This document shows positions 37,361-47,393 of a DNA stretch of 64,000 nt, piece after piece. Within the stretch, counting starts at the first letter, position 1. Every line of letters begins with the position of its first letter. The notes beneath the pieces were generated by a model that had not been told where the DNA came from, made no database searches, and was given only the letters and a program-made list of their open reading frames with translations. Source of the stretch: Ruminiclostridium papyrosolvens C7 (lineage in GTDB: Bacteria; Bacillota; Clostridia; Acetivibrionales; DSM-1351); contig NZ_ATAY01000017.1 of the NCBI RefSeq assembly GCF_000421965.1, positions 19,030 through 83,029 on the forward strand. Direction: 5' to 3'. A program made the translations under genes and the position numbers.

Positions 37361-38212
37361 TTAATATGTATAAAATCCCTTGCCGGATTTTTTACCCAAT
37401 AATTTTGCATCCACCATCTTTCTCAGTAGCGGACAACAACGGAATTTAGGGTCCTGATAACTTTCATACAGGATATCCAGTGAATTAACTACAGTATCCA
37501 ACCCAATTAAATCTGCAGTTTCAAGAGGGCCCATTTTATGATTAAAACATTTTTTGAAAATCTCATCCACCTGAGAAGGTTTTGCCACTCCGTCTTGAAC
37601 AACAAAAGCAGCTTCATTCATGAACAAATGTGATATTCTGTTTGACACGAAACCCGGCAAATCATTAACAATAATAGCTTCCTTATTCAGCTGTTTCAAA
37701 AAACACTGTGTTGTATTTATAGTTTCCTCAGATGTATGAAAGCCTTTTATCACTTCCACACTTTTTTTCAAGTACACTGGATTCATAAAATGGATTCCAA
37801 TAACCTTATCAGGTCTTTCAGTTACACTTCCGACTTTTGTAATAGAGATACATGACGTATTCACGGCAAAGCAGGCTTCAGCGTTGCAAATCTTGCTCAA
37901 CTGCTTGTATACTGTCTCTTTAATTCCCCAATTTTCCGTTACATTCTCTACAATAAATTCACATTCTGCTACGTCCTCAATGTTTGTTGTAAATTTAATT
38001 TTGTTCAAGACGTTATCACTGTCCATCTTTGGGAGAGTTTTATCCAGTAAGGGTGCAAACCTGACTATTTTTGTAATTTCTGCTTTTGCACTTTCCAGAG
38101 TATCATCAGAAATATCCACAAGTACACTACTCATACCATGGAATGCTAAATCTATACACATACCAATTCCCATTGTACCTGCACCTATTATACCGATATT
38201 ACTAAATTGCAT
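37361..38212 (-). CDS. 3-hydroxyacyl-ACP dehydrogenase (FkbK/ZmaG/ClbD type)
   Basis: 283 aa. The N-terminal Rossmann motif is IGIIGAGTMGIGM (GxGxxG). The family blocks GIHFMNPVYL (about 140-149) and NDLPGFVSNRIS (about 183-194) follow, and the C-terminal domain ends LLGKKSGKGFYTY. In the aminomalonyl and hydroxymalonyl routes this NAD-dependent enzyme oxidises the primary alcohol of seryl- or glyceryl-ACP to the aldehyde level, before the acyl dehydrogenase finishes the carboxylate. Flanked by two ACP genes in one operon. It resembles 3-hydroxybutyryl-CoA dehydrogenase, but there is no thiolase or crotonase nearby, which favours the extender-unit role. Confidence 0.9.
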   Translation of the reverse strand: MQFSNIGIIGAGTMGIGMCIDLAFHGMSSVLVDISDDTLESAKAEITKIVRFAPLLDKTLPKMDSDNVLNKIKFTTNIEDVAECEFIVENVTENWGIKETVYKQLSKICNAEACFAVNTSCISITKVGSVTERPDKVIGIHFMNPVYLKKSVEVIKGFHTSEETINTTQCFLKQLNKEAIIVNDLPGFVSNRISHLFMNEAAFVVQDGVAKPSQVDEIFKKCFNHKMGPLETADLIGLDTVVNSLDILYESYQDPKFRCCPLLRKMVDAKLLGKKSGKGFYTY

Positions 38213-38263
38213 ATTAAGCCCTCCAATATTAATTTATCTTGCTGTAATTTACTTATATATAAT

Positions 38264-38515
38264 TCAATTATTTTTAGTTTTTCGGTCAATAAAATTTACA
38301 ATGTTTGATACTGAATTAAAATTTGACAATTCCATTTCTTCATTTTCAACTTTTATGTTGAACTCATTTTCGATGAATGTAAGAAGCTTCATAGCAAAAA
38401 GGGAATTTACAAAGCCCAATTTAAATATGTCGTCTTCATCGGTAAAAGCTGCATCCTCATTAAATGTTATAAGGTTTTCATTAATAAAATCTCTGATTGT
38501 CTTAACACTATCCAT
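38264..38515 (-). CDS. Acyl carrier protein 1 (probable glyceryl/hydroxymalonyl carrier)
   Basis: 83 aa. The pantetheine attachment block is LGFVNSLFAMKLLTFIE, aligning with the VSSLFAIELMTFLE block of the second ACP; the two are clear paralogues. It starts 18 nt after the FkbH-like gene, the usual partner that loads a glyceryl unit on such an ACP. Hence it is the likely hydroxymalonyl carrier. Assignment between the two ACPs rests on gene order only. Confidence 0.85.
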   Translation of the reverse strand: MDSVKTIRDFINENLITFNEDAAFTDEDDIFKLGFVNSLFAMKLLTFIENEFNIKVENEEMELSNFNSVSNIVNFIDRKTKNN

Positions 38516-38533
38516 AAACTTTTCCTCTCTTCG

Positions 38534-39571
38534 TTACATAATACTTACTTCAGCAAAAGGCGGATACTCTTGTATGATTGAAAGATCATTCTCCATAAGA
38601 ATTACTCCATCAGCATCATCAATATGTACTTCCTTAAAATTAGCAAACTTATATGTGACATACATTTGGCGGTTTCTATCGGTCATTTTAAAGTCCGCAT
38701 AGAGTTTCCCGCCTTTATCCTTTGCCTGTCTCATAATAAAATTCAGCAATACAGTTCCTATGCCTCTGGACATGACTCTGCAAGACATTAAGAGCATCTT
38801 CAGATGCCAATACTCCTTAATTTCCACTAAAGCAAGTCCAATCTTTCCGTAAGACCCATATTTATCAACCAGCTCACATATAAACAATTTGTGATTATCA
38901 CTTTTACGGTATTCATCAAGTTCGCTATAGTCGTAGGTTATACCTGTGGCATTTAACTGATTGGTTCTTACTGTCAATTCTTCAGCTCTCTGAAGATCAC
39001 TTTCCTCTGCCTCTGTAATTGTAATTCTCATGTTCAGAGACGTAAGAAATTTCTCCGTGGGTCCGTTATAACTATTTTCATCTCTTTTTCTTTCAATATC
39101 TTCAAGGTACATTAACCTTCTTCTTTTTGAATCTTCTGTGTTAAATCTTTGCCTTAGTCTCGGATATTCCAACAGGTTCATGTATTCACAGGAATTAATA
39201 CACGTTACTTGCGGAAGTTCATATTTAACCTCATCCAGTTCAAACTGCTGGTCATCAATAAAAAGAATTGTGTCCTGTCCGATATTAAGATTTTTTATAA
39301 TCCTATCTATCGCTTTGGACTTTGCATCCCAAGTTATTTCCGGGAATAAAAAATACTCCCTGATACCTGCTTCCTCCAGCTTTTTTACAGCATCTTCATA
39401 GTTATTCTTGCTTGCTATTGAATTGAGCACTCCTCTTGAATCAAGCTCTTTTATAATGTCACATATACCAGGCTTAAAAATAACCTCTTTATCTTCAAGA
39501 AGTATTCCATCCCAAAGTGTATTATCTAAATCCCATACAACACACTTAATTTCTTTAACAAACTCCCCCAT
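38534..39571 (-). CDS. FkbH-like glyceryl transferase/phosphatase
   Basis: 345 aa, AGGGGGTG before ATG. The HAD phosphatase core is evident: VVWDLDNTLWDG (about 11-22) with the nucleophilic Asp, and later ILFIDDQQFE. The C-terminal third is GNAT-like (VMSRGIGTVLLNFIM). FkbH-type enzymes take the three-carbon unit of 1,3-bisphosphoglycerate, remove phosphate, and place a glyceryl group on an ACP for oxidation to hydroxymalonyl- or methoxymalonyl-ACP. No O-methyltransferase is present nearby, so hydroxymalonyl is predicted. Glyceryl-ACP could also be used directly as a starter, but the adjacent dehydrogenases favour the extender. It is the first gene of the extender-unit block. Confidence 0.92.
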   Translation of the reverse strand: MGEFVKEIKCVVWDLDNTLWDGILLEDKEVIFKPGICDIIKELDSRGVLNSIASKNNYEDAVKKLEEAGIREYFLFPEITWDAKSKAIDRIIKNLNIGQDTILFIDDQQFELDEVKYELPQVTCINSCEYMNLLEYPRLRQRFNTEDSKRRRLMYLEDIERKRDENSYNGPTEKFLTSLNMRITITEAEESDLQRAEELTVRTNQLNATGITYDYSELDEYRKSDNHKLFICELVDKYGSYGKIGLALVEIKEYWHLKMLLMSCRVMSRGIGTVLLNFIMRQAKDKGGKLYADFKMTDRNRQMYVTYKFANFKEVHIDDADGVILMENDLSIIQEYPPFAEVSIM

Positions 39572-39640
39572 TTCATCACCCCCTATTAATTTATTATGAG
39601 TTTATTTTTTCAATATAGTTTGTAACATTGTCCAACATTT

Positions 39641-42600
39641 CTACAAGGTTAACGGGCTCGTTTTTTGAGCAATCTTACCCATTTCCATTTTTATTATTTT
39701 ATCTGCTTTATCAAAATACCTATCATCATGGGTTACAGCTATAACACATTTCCCTCTGGCTTTTAAATCTGACAGCAAGTATTCATAAAAGTACTTTCTG
39801 AATTCAGGATCCTGATCCGCAGCCCACTCATCAAATATGTATATTTCTCTGTCTTCCAGATAACTAACCAACAGAGCCAATCTCTTTCTTTGCCCGCTTG
39901 ACAGCTTGGTCGTACTAAACACTCCATTATCTATACTCAACTTATCATCAATATGCAATATTTTTAACAATTCGAGCATTCTTTCTGATTTATCCTTATA
40001 GTCAATGCCGTATAATTTGTCAAAAAGAAAATAATCACTAAAGACTGTTGAGTAATTTTGACTCAAATCTTCAAACTCGGTCACATTATTATTTATAAGT
40101 GCTGCTCCGCTATCAGGTTTGTAAAGCCCTGTCACAAGTTTTGCAAGAGTTGACTTCCCGCTACCGTTTCCGCCTGTAATAAATGTAACCTCTCCTGATT
40201 TGAAAGAACAATTTATTGGTCCTACTTTAAAAAGCTCACCATCGCTGTTTTTGTAGCTGTATTCAACGTTTTTCAGCTCTAACACAAATTTATTCCTCAG
40301 CAGTTTGTTATCAGATTCAGTTTTATTTGTTTTTTGTTCCTCTTCACATTCCAACTCTTTTTTTAAATCATTCAATCTCCTATAGCTGATTCTAACGCCT
40401 ATAATTTGCGGTATTGAATTCAGAGCCCCATTTACCGGTCCGGTCATATATAAAAATACAAAGATATAGTTTCTTAAAGAACTGGTTTGTATATCTTTAA
40501 AGAGAACGGGAAAAGCAAAGGCCACAACTCCGATTACCAATGTGAAAAGAAGTTCTCCTATAACAAATGCATTAGCAAATCCCAAGTCTCCCCTGATACG
40601 CTTATCCTTGTATTCTTTACAACTCTCCTTCATATCATCTCTAAATTCAATCTGTCTTTTATTATGCAATTTAAGCTCTTTGAAACCATTTACCAGACTG
40701 TTGATAAACTTAAAAAAAATGTTCTGAATATCTCTTGTCTCTTCCCACAGCTTGTTGGCATGTCTGCCTACGATAAAATATAATCCTGCTGCTATGAAAA
40801 TAACAAAAATTGAAACAAGTAAACCGTAAATATTTATTATTCCTAAATAAATAAAACAGCAAAAAAGTGTTACAAGACTGGTTATAGCCGATATAAGTAC
40901 GTTTGCAAAATTACTTAATGCTTCTGAATCATTATTAAGACCTGCATGTATTTTTCCATTTTCCAATTGCTCTATTTTTTCATAAGACGCTCTTAAAATT
41001 CCGTCAATCAGATTCATCCTCGTATTAAATACTAATTCATTTGTAAGCTTTAAAAGTCTGATCCTTACTAAACGTTGGCCATATACATATAAAGCAATTC
41101 CCAATACAAAAAACAGTAATAATCCGGTTTGAAAACCGCCAGTTCTGTTTAATGCCTCATTTATAATAAATATAACTATTGCATTTCCAAACCCGCTTAC
41201 AATACTTAAAACAGCAATTACAAACCAGGATTTATCCTTTTTTTTTACAAATAATGATGTCAGTAAAAAGTAAATACAAAATATTATTACACATGTTATC
41301 AGCAATGAAATTCCTACAATAAGACTCTGTGGAGCCCAAACTTTAATAAAACTCCATGGAAGTCCCTCATAGAGTGCATCAGGAATTTTGTACATACAAA
41401 TTCCCAGACCTGATATGAAAAGTGACAGGAAAATGGTATTAATAATAACCTTTTTCACATTGCCTACATACATTCTTTTTCCTTTTATAATTTGAATTAT
41501 CAGAATCAATATCAAAAAAATAGTTATTAGTGCTATCGGTAAAGCTATCAGTGTAATGGTTGTTGAAGCATTATCAATTGCAAGATACAGGTCTGATAAA
41601 TAATTCACCGGCTTTTCCCCTCGAATTATATTACTGATACCATAAGCAATTACTTCGGTATACGAGGAGTTTAAATTAGCAAGAATACCTACACCAACCT
41701 GTTCCTGAGGCCTGAATAAGAAAAATGACGAGTAATTGGGATTACCTCCTCCATGTGATATCATACCTCCACCGCTCTGGAACACGGACCACCCACAAGC
41801 ATAAGAAGATCCGTCACCGTTTGGTGCTACCGTTCTGTCGGGTATATGAGATATATCAATAAGACTATTATCAAAGGTTCCCGGGTTTATGGTATTCATT
41901 TGAATTTTAAGCCACTTTGCAACATCCACTGCATTTGAAATGTAATACCCTGCCGGAGTATTTCCTCTGTACATAGGTGCATTATATTTTACAGACCCTA
42001 AAAATTTAACCTTGTAACCCGAAGACATATTCTCTAGGGGAACTTCATTTCTAAAAAGGTAAGTATTATTAAGACCTAGCGGCCGTAAAATATTATTTTT
42101 CACATATTGTTCATAGCTTTGACCTGACACATTTTTGATAACAAGTCCAAGGATATCATAGTTTATAGTTGCATAAAGAAATTTCTCACCAGGATAAAAA
42201 TCTAATTTTTTACTGACTTGTGTCCTAACGGTTTTCTCCAATGCATCCTCCCCTTGAGAAACAGGAATATCACCTATTGATTTGAAAGGGATACCGCTTG
42301 TATGATGCAATAACTGGTTTAATGTAATATTTACAAAACCATCAATTTTTTTACCTTGATAATTACCTGAATACTTCATTTTAAACCATGGAATATATTT
42401 ATTTACCGGATCGTTTAAATTAACCAGACCCTCTTTTTCCATTTTAAGAATTCCAAGTGCGGTAAATGCTTTACTTGTAGAACCAAGTTCAAATAAAGTA
42501 TCCTCAGTTACCGATTTTTTTGTCTTAATATCGGAATACCCAAAGCCTTTACTGTAAACAGTTTTATCTCCATCAACTATTACAATTGATGCACCGGGAA

Positions 42601-42778
42601 TCTTTCCATCCTTCAAATTTTTTCTTACCCATAATTCAATTTGGCTTATTTTCTCTTGAGACAGGCTATTTGGGTTTAAATCCTGAGCTGTTAAGCCGCC
42701 TGTTTCACCAATTACTGAATTTGAGAATGAAAAAATAGAAATAAGTAATACTACAAATACAATAAATGATTTTTTCAT
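39641..42778 (-). CDS. D-Asn prodrug peptidase (ClbP/ZmaM type) fused to a cyclic-peptide ABC exporter
   Basis: 1045 aa in three parts. Residues 1-24 are a signal peptide. An S12 serine peptidase domain spans about 35-390, with SxxK at S100-T-S-K103, the Tyr motif YATINY from Y202, and the HGGG loop in SHGGGNPNYSS. Several membrane helices lie at about 405-560, followed by an ABC exporter half with more helices. The ATPase follows, with Walker A GGNGSGKST, signature LSSGQRKRL and Walker B IYIFDEWAADQDPEFR, the last a hallmark of the SyrD/PvdE-type cyclic peptide exporters. ClbP, XcnG and ZmaM cut an N-acyl-D-Asn cap off a precursor on the outer face of the membrane; ZmaM also has a fused transporter. 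The gene follows the D-Asn module by 32 nt, which makes the substrate prediction strong. It should export and activate the product, and also protect the producer. Confidence 0.93.
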   Translation of the reverse strand: MKKSFIVFVVLLISIFSFSNSVIGETGGLTAQDLNPNSLSQEKISQIELWVRKNLKDGKIPGASIVIVDGDKTVYSKGFGYSDIKTKKSVTEDTLFELGSTSKAFTALGILKMEKEGLVNLNDPVNKYIPWFKMKYSGNYQGKKIDGFVNITLNQLLHHTSGIPFKSIGDIPVSQGEDALEKTVRTQVSKKLDFYPGEKFLYATINYDILGLVIKNVSGQSYEQYVKNNILRPLGLNNTYLFRNEVPLENMSSGYKVKFLGSVKYNAPMYRGNTPAGYYISNAVDVAKWLKIQMNTINPGTFDNSLIDISHIPDRTVAPNGDGSSYACGWSVFQSGGGMISHGGGNPNYSSFFLFRPQEQVGVGILANLNSSYTEVIAYGISNIIRGEKPVNYLSDLYLAIDNASTTITLIALPIALITIFLILILIIQIIKGKRMYVGNVKKVIINTIFLSLFISGLGICMYKIPDALYEGLPWSFIKVWAPQSLIVGISLLITCVIIFCIYFLLTSLFVKKKDKSWFVIAVLSIVSGFGNAIVIFIINEALNRTGGFQTGLLLFFVLGIALYVYGQRLVRIRLLKLTNELVFNTRMNLIDGILRASYEKIEQLENGKIHAGLNNDSEALSNFANVLISAITSLVTLFCCFIYLGIINIYGLLVSIFVIFIAAGLYFIVGRHANKLWEETRDIQNIFFKFINSLVNGFKELKLHNKRQIEFRDDMKESCKEYKDKRIRGDLGFANAFVIGELLFTLVIGVVAFAFPVLFKDIQTSSLRNYIFVFLYMTGPVNGALNSIPQIIGVRISYRRLNDLKKELECEEEQKTNKTESDNKLLRNKFVLELKNVEYSYKNSDGELFKVGPINCSFKSGEVTFITGGNGSGKSTLAKLVTGLYKPDSGAALINNNVTEFEDLSQNYSTVFSDYFLFDKLYGIDYKDKSERMLELLKILHIDDKLSIDNGVFSTTKLSSGQRKRLALLVSYLEDREIYIFDEWAADQDPEFRKYFYEYLLSDLKARGKCVIAVTHDDRYFDKADKIIKMEMGKIAQKTSPLTL

Positions 42779-42810
42779 TATTAAACCTCACATATGTTAT
42801 TGAACTTTTA

Positions 42811-45800
42811 TCAACTAAACAGTTTATCCAGCTCATCCTGAGATATATCTACCGTATCAAAATCGGAAGGCGTAAAGATTACTGATTCTTTGTCACGGCA
42901 ATGGTTAATTATGGTTTCCAAATCTCCCATATAATTCTTTAAAAATTTCTCCATGGTATTTTCAGAAAACTTATTTTTACTATATGTCAAAAGGACATTC
43001 AATTTCCCATCTACTACGAAGCAATTCATTTCGATGCTAGATGATAGTTTATTCTCTTTATCAAAATCGTGTCCCAGCTGATCCTTTAACAATTCAAAAT
43101 GATTATTCCTGTCTCCTGAATTAAAATCTCCCAGGAAGTTGAACCTTACACTTCCTTTAAAGCTTTCATTTAAATCCTTTGAAATGTACTTTAGTATACC
43201 GAATCCAATCCCCTTGTTAGGAATCTTCCGTATTTCTTCTTTTATCTTTTTTATCTGATCTGATAAATTGTCTTCTAACATATGTATGTAAAAAGGGTAT
43301 AAACTTGTAAACCACCCGGTTGTCCTGGAAATATCAATACCTTTAAAAATATCCTCTCGCCCATGTCCTTCCAGTTCAATGATTATATCCTGAATTCCGG
43401 TAAACTCTTTTATTGTTCTTAATAGAGATAAAATCATCAAATCCTTTGCCTCAGTATTGTATGCCATATTAGCTTTTGTAAGCAGGCTCTCAGTCAAACA
43501 CTGCTTCAATTGCAATTGAATGCCAGCACTACTTTCAACGGTCTCTTCTCCCAGATCAAATTCTTCAGGAAAAGCAAAATTCTTATTTACTATCTGCTTC
43601 CAATAATTCTTTTCCTTTTCTACTTCATTATTCGAATAGGCTGTCAACGCCTTAGCCCATTCCTGATATGAATTTGTTTTTGACCCCAATAAAATTCTCT
43701 GCCCATTACTTATTTGCTTAGCCATTGCATTAATGTCTTCTATTATTATTCTCCACGAAACACCGTCAACTCCTAAATGGTGAGCAGCTATCAGCATTCT
43801 TTTTACATCTTCACCTAAATTAAAAACACATGCCTGAATCAAAATACCATCTTCAATATTGAAACCTGACTTTAAATCCTCTGCTGTCAGTGTCATTTGA
43901 TTAACTTTCTCCGCTGCTGATAAACCAGTCAAGTCGTACTCTCCGATATGATAAAATTCTTCCAAAAGGTTATTGTTATAGTACAGCTCGCCAGACACGG
44001 AATTATAGTTAATTCTAAATGAGTCATGCTGCCTTATGAGTTCATTAAAAATTGTTTCAAGTAGGTTAATCTCAATGTCCTGCTTTATATCCAACAATAC
44101 GCTCTGATTATAGTAATTCGGATTGTAAAAATTCTGTTCAAGAAACCAAGCTACAATAGGGGTTAATTGAATTGCTCCTTTACAAGTACCATTGTTATCA
44201 GGTATTTCTTTATTTTCCTCAATATATGTCACCATTTCTTCGATTACCGGGTGCAACAGTATGTCCTTGACCTTTATAGTCAAGCCCTTACTGTTTAATT
44301 TGGAAGCAACCTGTATTGCTTTGATTGAATCTCCTCCAAGATAGATAAAATTCTGGTTGAGACTCACTGCCTCAAGATTCAAAACTTCGCATATAGCATT
44401 TACAAGATTTTTTTCTTTTTCATTTCGGTATGAAATGAACCCTTCACTCCTAATTGTCTCAAATTCCGGTTTGGGCAACATCTTCATATCAACCTTGCCA
44501 TTTATGGTTAAGGGAATTTTTTCAAGCTCAACAAAAAACACCGGAATCATATAATCCGGAATGTATTTTTGCAGGTAACGTTTCAATTCATCAATGGTAA
44601 CATTGCCTTTGCTGACAAAATATCCACAAAGATATTTGTCGTTATTCTTATTCTTCAAATCTATAACAATTGCGTCCTTAACTGCTTTATGACTTAATAT
44701 ATATTTTTCAATCTCACCCAACTCAACACGATACCCGCGTATTTTAACCTGATGATCTGCTCTTCCTACGTACTCGATTTTGCCATTACTTAAAAACCTC
44801 GCCAAGTCACCGGTTTTATACATTATTTTTTCACTAATATACGGGTTATCAATAAATCTTTCTCCTGTCAGATCTGGTCTGTTTAAGTAGCCCCTTGCTA
44901 CTCCGTCACCGGATATGTACATTTCCCCTATTGTGTTTGTGCTTACAGGGTTAAGGTTCTTATCCAGAATATAAATTTGTACATTATCAGCAGGAATTCC
45001 TATTGGAACTGATATACTGTTATCTCTTTCGTAATCATGCTGATGGATCATGCAACCTACTACTGTTTCTGTCGGGCCATATTCATTAAATATCTCAATA
45101 TTCCCGTTAAAGCTGTTATAAATATCTTTAGCGAGACTCACCTTTAAATCTTCCCCACCTACAATAAACCTTTTTACAGAAGAATTTTTATTATCCATGT
45201 CCTTTATCAGGGAAAGCTGAGCTGGAGTAAGCTTAATAACCGTTGACTTATTCTCTTTTATTATCCTGTAAAGTACATATATATCTTCACTTTTTTCATC
45301 ATATACTATAATTTCACATCCGCAGATTAAAGGAGTGAAAATTGACGTAACAGTTAAATCAAACGCTAAAGAAGAGTATAATGGAAACACCTCATCGTTG
45401 TTTTTTATATACATCTTTTTTGCCCACCAGATATAATTTGTGAGGCCCCGATGTTCTATCATAGTGCCTTTTGGCTTTCCGGTAGAACCAGATGTGTAAA
45501 TAACATAGGCCAGATTATTTGGATTATTGGCGCACTCCAGATTTGAAGAATCGCCACAGTATAGGTACAGATTATTTAGATTGATAATCTCTCCCTTGAA
45601 GCTGATACTTTTGGATAATTCTAGATTTGTTAACAATGTTCCGGCATTTGAATTTTCAAGCATATAGCATATTCTCTCCTCCGGATAACCGGGGTCTATT
45701 GGCAAATATGCACCACCTGCTTTTAAAACACCTAGTATTCCAATAATAGTCTCTATGGAATGAGTAGTTAGTAATCCAACAATATCTTCTTTCCGAATGC

Positions 45801-47322
45801 CTTTTTGAGCCAGATATCGTGCAAGTTGGTTGGCTTTTTCGTTTAATTGTATATAAGTAAGTACACTACTGTTGAAACGTACGGCTACCTTATCCGGAGT
45901 CCTTAATACCTGTTCTTCAAACAACTGATAAATTGTTTTTTCTCTGGGGTATTCTGTCTCAGTAGCATTAAAATCGTATATCAGACGTTTTACCTCAGTA
46001 TTAGTCATTATACTTAAATTTCTTACTTTTTCAGTTGAGTCGTTTATAATTTGGTTTGCTAAGTTCAAAAGCCGGACGTATGTATCTTCAATCTGTTCAT
46101 GAGTATAGTCATTAACCTTATAGTCAAAATCCAGTATCAAATTTCCAGAGTCACACCAGTCTTTAACAATTATTTGTAATGGATATATCTGGCTACCATT
46201 ATAAAATTCAACATTTTCAATAGGGAAGCCATTAAGCTCCGAGTTCAGTCTGGTATTATAATAGTTGACACATGTATTAAACAAGCCTTCATATTCTTTT
46301 TTCTTAAGTTCTAAGTCTTTTACCAGAAGATTGTAAGGATATTTCTGATTAAAGTAGCACTCCATCAGTTGTTCATTTACTTTTCCCATGCAATCAATTG
46401 CCTTAAAATTATCATCTATGACAAACCTAAATGGCATTGTACTTGTAAACATGCCAAACATGTTCTTTTCCTTTTTACCTGACCTGTTCAGCACGGGAGT
46501 TCCTATAATAATATCCTCCTGAAGAGTAGCTTTATAAATATATATTAGGTACAGGGTTACAAAAAATGTATTCAATGAAACTCTGTTATCTGCTGCAAAC
46601 TGCTTTATTGCAAATGATAGCTCCGTGCCAAGGGTAAATGTTTTTCTTTTTCCATTAATAACATCTGAACTTTTATTTAAAAATATATCGTTAAAATCTT
46701 TAAATTTATCATTCCAGAAATGCTTGTTTTTTAAGAATCTGTCTGAGGAAAGATACTTTTTTTCATTATCTATATATTCTATATACGAAAACCCTGAATT
46801 ATCTTGGACTTCTTCTCCGTTCAATAATTTCATGTATGAATCACAAATATACTCTGTCATTATGTTAATTGACCAACCGTCAGAAACAAGATGATGAAAT
46901 TTCACAAAATAACCGTTATCATTATCCGATATTCTAAATAATGCGAAATAAAAAAGCCTTTCGTCTTCTATAACAAACGGCTTTCCTGCTTGTTTCCGAA
47001 CCCACTTATTGAATTCTTCCTCAGGATTTTTATATATCGAGAAATCAACAAAGTCAAATTTAAGTTTTTTATGACAACTTACATACTGCCTTACTTCTCC
47101 ACTGTCTTCAACAAACCTTAACCTTACTCCATCATTATTCTTAATAAATATGTTTATTGACTCTTCAAGTATGTTGAAATCAATATTGCCTTTTATTCTT
47201 ACCGGGCCGCCAATATTATGCAAGGAGGTTCCGGGATATATCTTTTCCGTATACCAAATCCTCTTTTGGGGATGAGTTAATGGGTATAAAATACTATCAC
47301 TACTATAATCGATATTACTCAT
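42811..47322 (-). CDS. Starter NRPS: C(starter)-A(Asn)-PCP-E, makes N-acyl-D-asparaginyl cap
   Basis: 1503 aa, GAGAGG before ATG. A C domain stands first (YPLTHPQKRIWYTEK near residue 13, HHLVSDG about 146), and so acts as a starter C domain that would attach an acyl group. The A domain (TSGSTGKPKG about 611) has code residues D-L-T-K-V-G-E-V-G, the asparagine signature. PCP: GGDSIKA about 997. E: HHLGVDG about 1181, giving D-Asn. The C-terminus, DISQDELDKLFS, is a typical NRPS donor docking tail and fits the acceptor at the start of the 31671 megasynthase. With the adjacent S12 peptidase-exporter, this defines an acyl-D-Asn prodrug cap as in zwittermicin, colibactin and xenocoumacin. The acyl chain length cannot be read from sequence. 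Confidence 0.95.
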   Translation of the reverse strand: MSNIDYSSDSILYPLTHPQKRIWYTEKIYPGTSLHNIGGPVRIKGNIDFNILEESINIFIKNNDGVRLRFVEDSGEVRQYVSCHKKLKFDFVDFSIYKNPEEEFNKWVRKQAGKPFVIEDERLFYFALFRISDNDNGYFVKFHHLVSDGWSINIMTEYICDSYMKLLNGEEVQDNSGFSYIEYIDNEKKYLSSDRFLKNKHFWNDKFKDFNDIFLNKSSDVINGKRKTFTLGTELSFAIKQFAADNRVSLNTFFVTLYLIYIYKATLQEDIIIGTPVLNRSGKKEKNMFGMFTSTMPFRFVIDDNFKAIDCMGKVNEQLMECYFNQKYPYNLLVKDLELKKKEYEGLFNTCVNYYNTRLNSELNGFPIENVEFYNGSQIYPLQIIVKDWCDSGNLILDFDYKVNDYTHEQIEDTYVRLLNLANQIINDSTEKVRNLSIMTNTEVKRLIYDFNATETEYPREKTIYQLFEEQVLRTPDKVAVRFNSSVLTYIQLNEKANQLARYLAQKGIRKEDIVGLLTTHSIETIIGILGVLKAGGAYLPIDPGYPEERICYMLENSNAGTLLTNLELSKSISFKGEIINLNNLYLYCGDSSNLECANNPNNLAYVIYTSGSTGKPKGTMIEHRGLTNYIWWAKKMYIKNNDEVFPLYSSLAFDLTVTSIFTPLICGCEIIVYDEKSEDIYVLYRIIKENKSTVIKLTPAQLSLIKDMDNKNSSVKRFIVGGEDLKVSLAKDIYNSFNGNIEIFNEYGPTETVVGCMIHQHDYERDNSISVPIGIPADNVQIYILDKNLNPVSTNTIGEMYISGDGVARGYLNRPDLTGERFIDNPYISEKIMYKTGDLARFLSNGKIEYVGRADHQVKIRGYRVELGEIEKYILSHKAVKDAIVIDLKNKNNDKYLCGYFVSKGNVTIDELKRYLQKYIPDYMIPVFFVELEKIPLTINGKVDMKMLPKPEFETIRSEGFISYRNEKEKNLVNAICEVLNLEAVSLNQNFIYLGGDSIKAIQVASKLNSKGLTIKVKDILLHPVIEEMVTYIEENKEIPDNNGTCKGAIQLTPIVAWFLEQNFYNPNYYNQSVLLDIKQDIEINLLETIFNELIRQHDSFRINYNSVSGELYYNNNLLEEFYHIGEYDLTGLSAAEKVNQMTLTAEDLKSGFNIEDGILIQACVFNLGEDVKRMLIAAHHLGVDGVSWRIIIEDINAMAKQISNGQRILLGSKTNSYQEWAKALTAYSNNEVEKEKNYWKQIVNKNFAFPEEFDLGEETVESSAGIQLQLKQCLTESLLTKANMAYNTEAKDLMILSLLRTIKEFTGIQDIIIELEGHGREDIFKGIDISRTTGWFTSLYPFYIHMLEDNLSDQIKKIKEEIRKIPNKGIGFGILKYISKDLNESFKGSVRFNFLGDFNSGDRNNHFELLKDQLGHDFDKENKLSSSIEMNCFVVDGKLNVLLTYSKNKFSENTMEKFLKNYMGDLETIINHCRDKESVIFTPSDFDTVDISQDELDKLFS

Positions 47323-47393
47323 AACTATAAAATCCTCTCATACATTAGTAAGCTGAATAGGCTCTATACATTTTCCAGTATATAGCCGTAATT

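Noticed and set aside
37884..38702. 272-codon open frame on the plus strand
   Set aside because: Runs antisense across three well-supported genes (dehydrogenase, ACP, FkbH-like). Chance open frame in AT-rich DNA.
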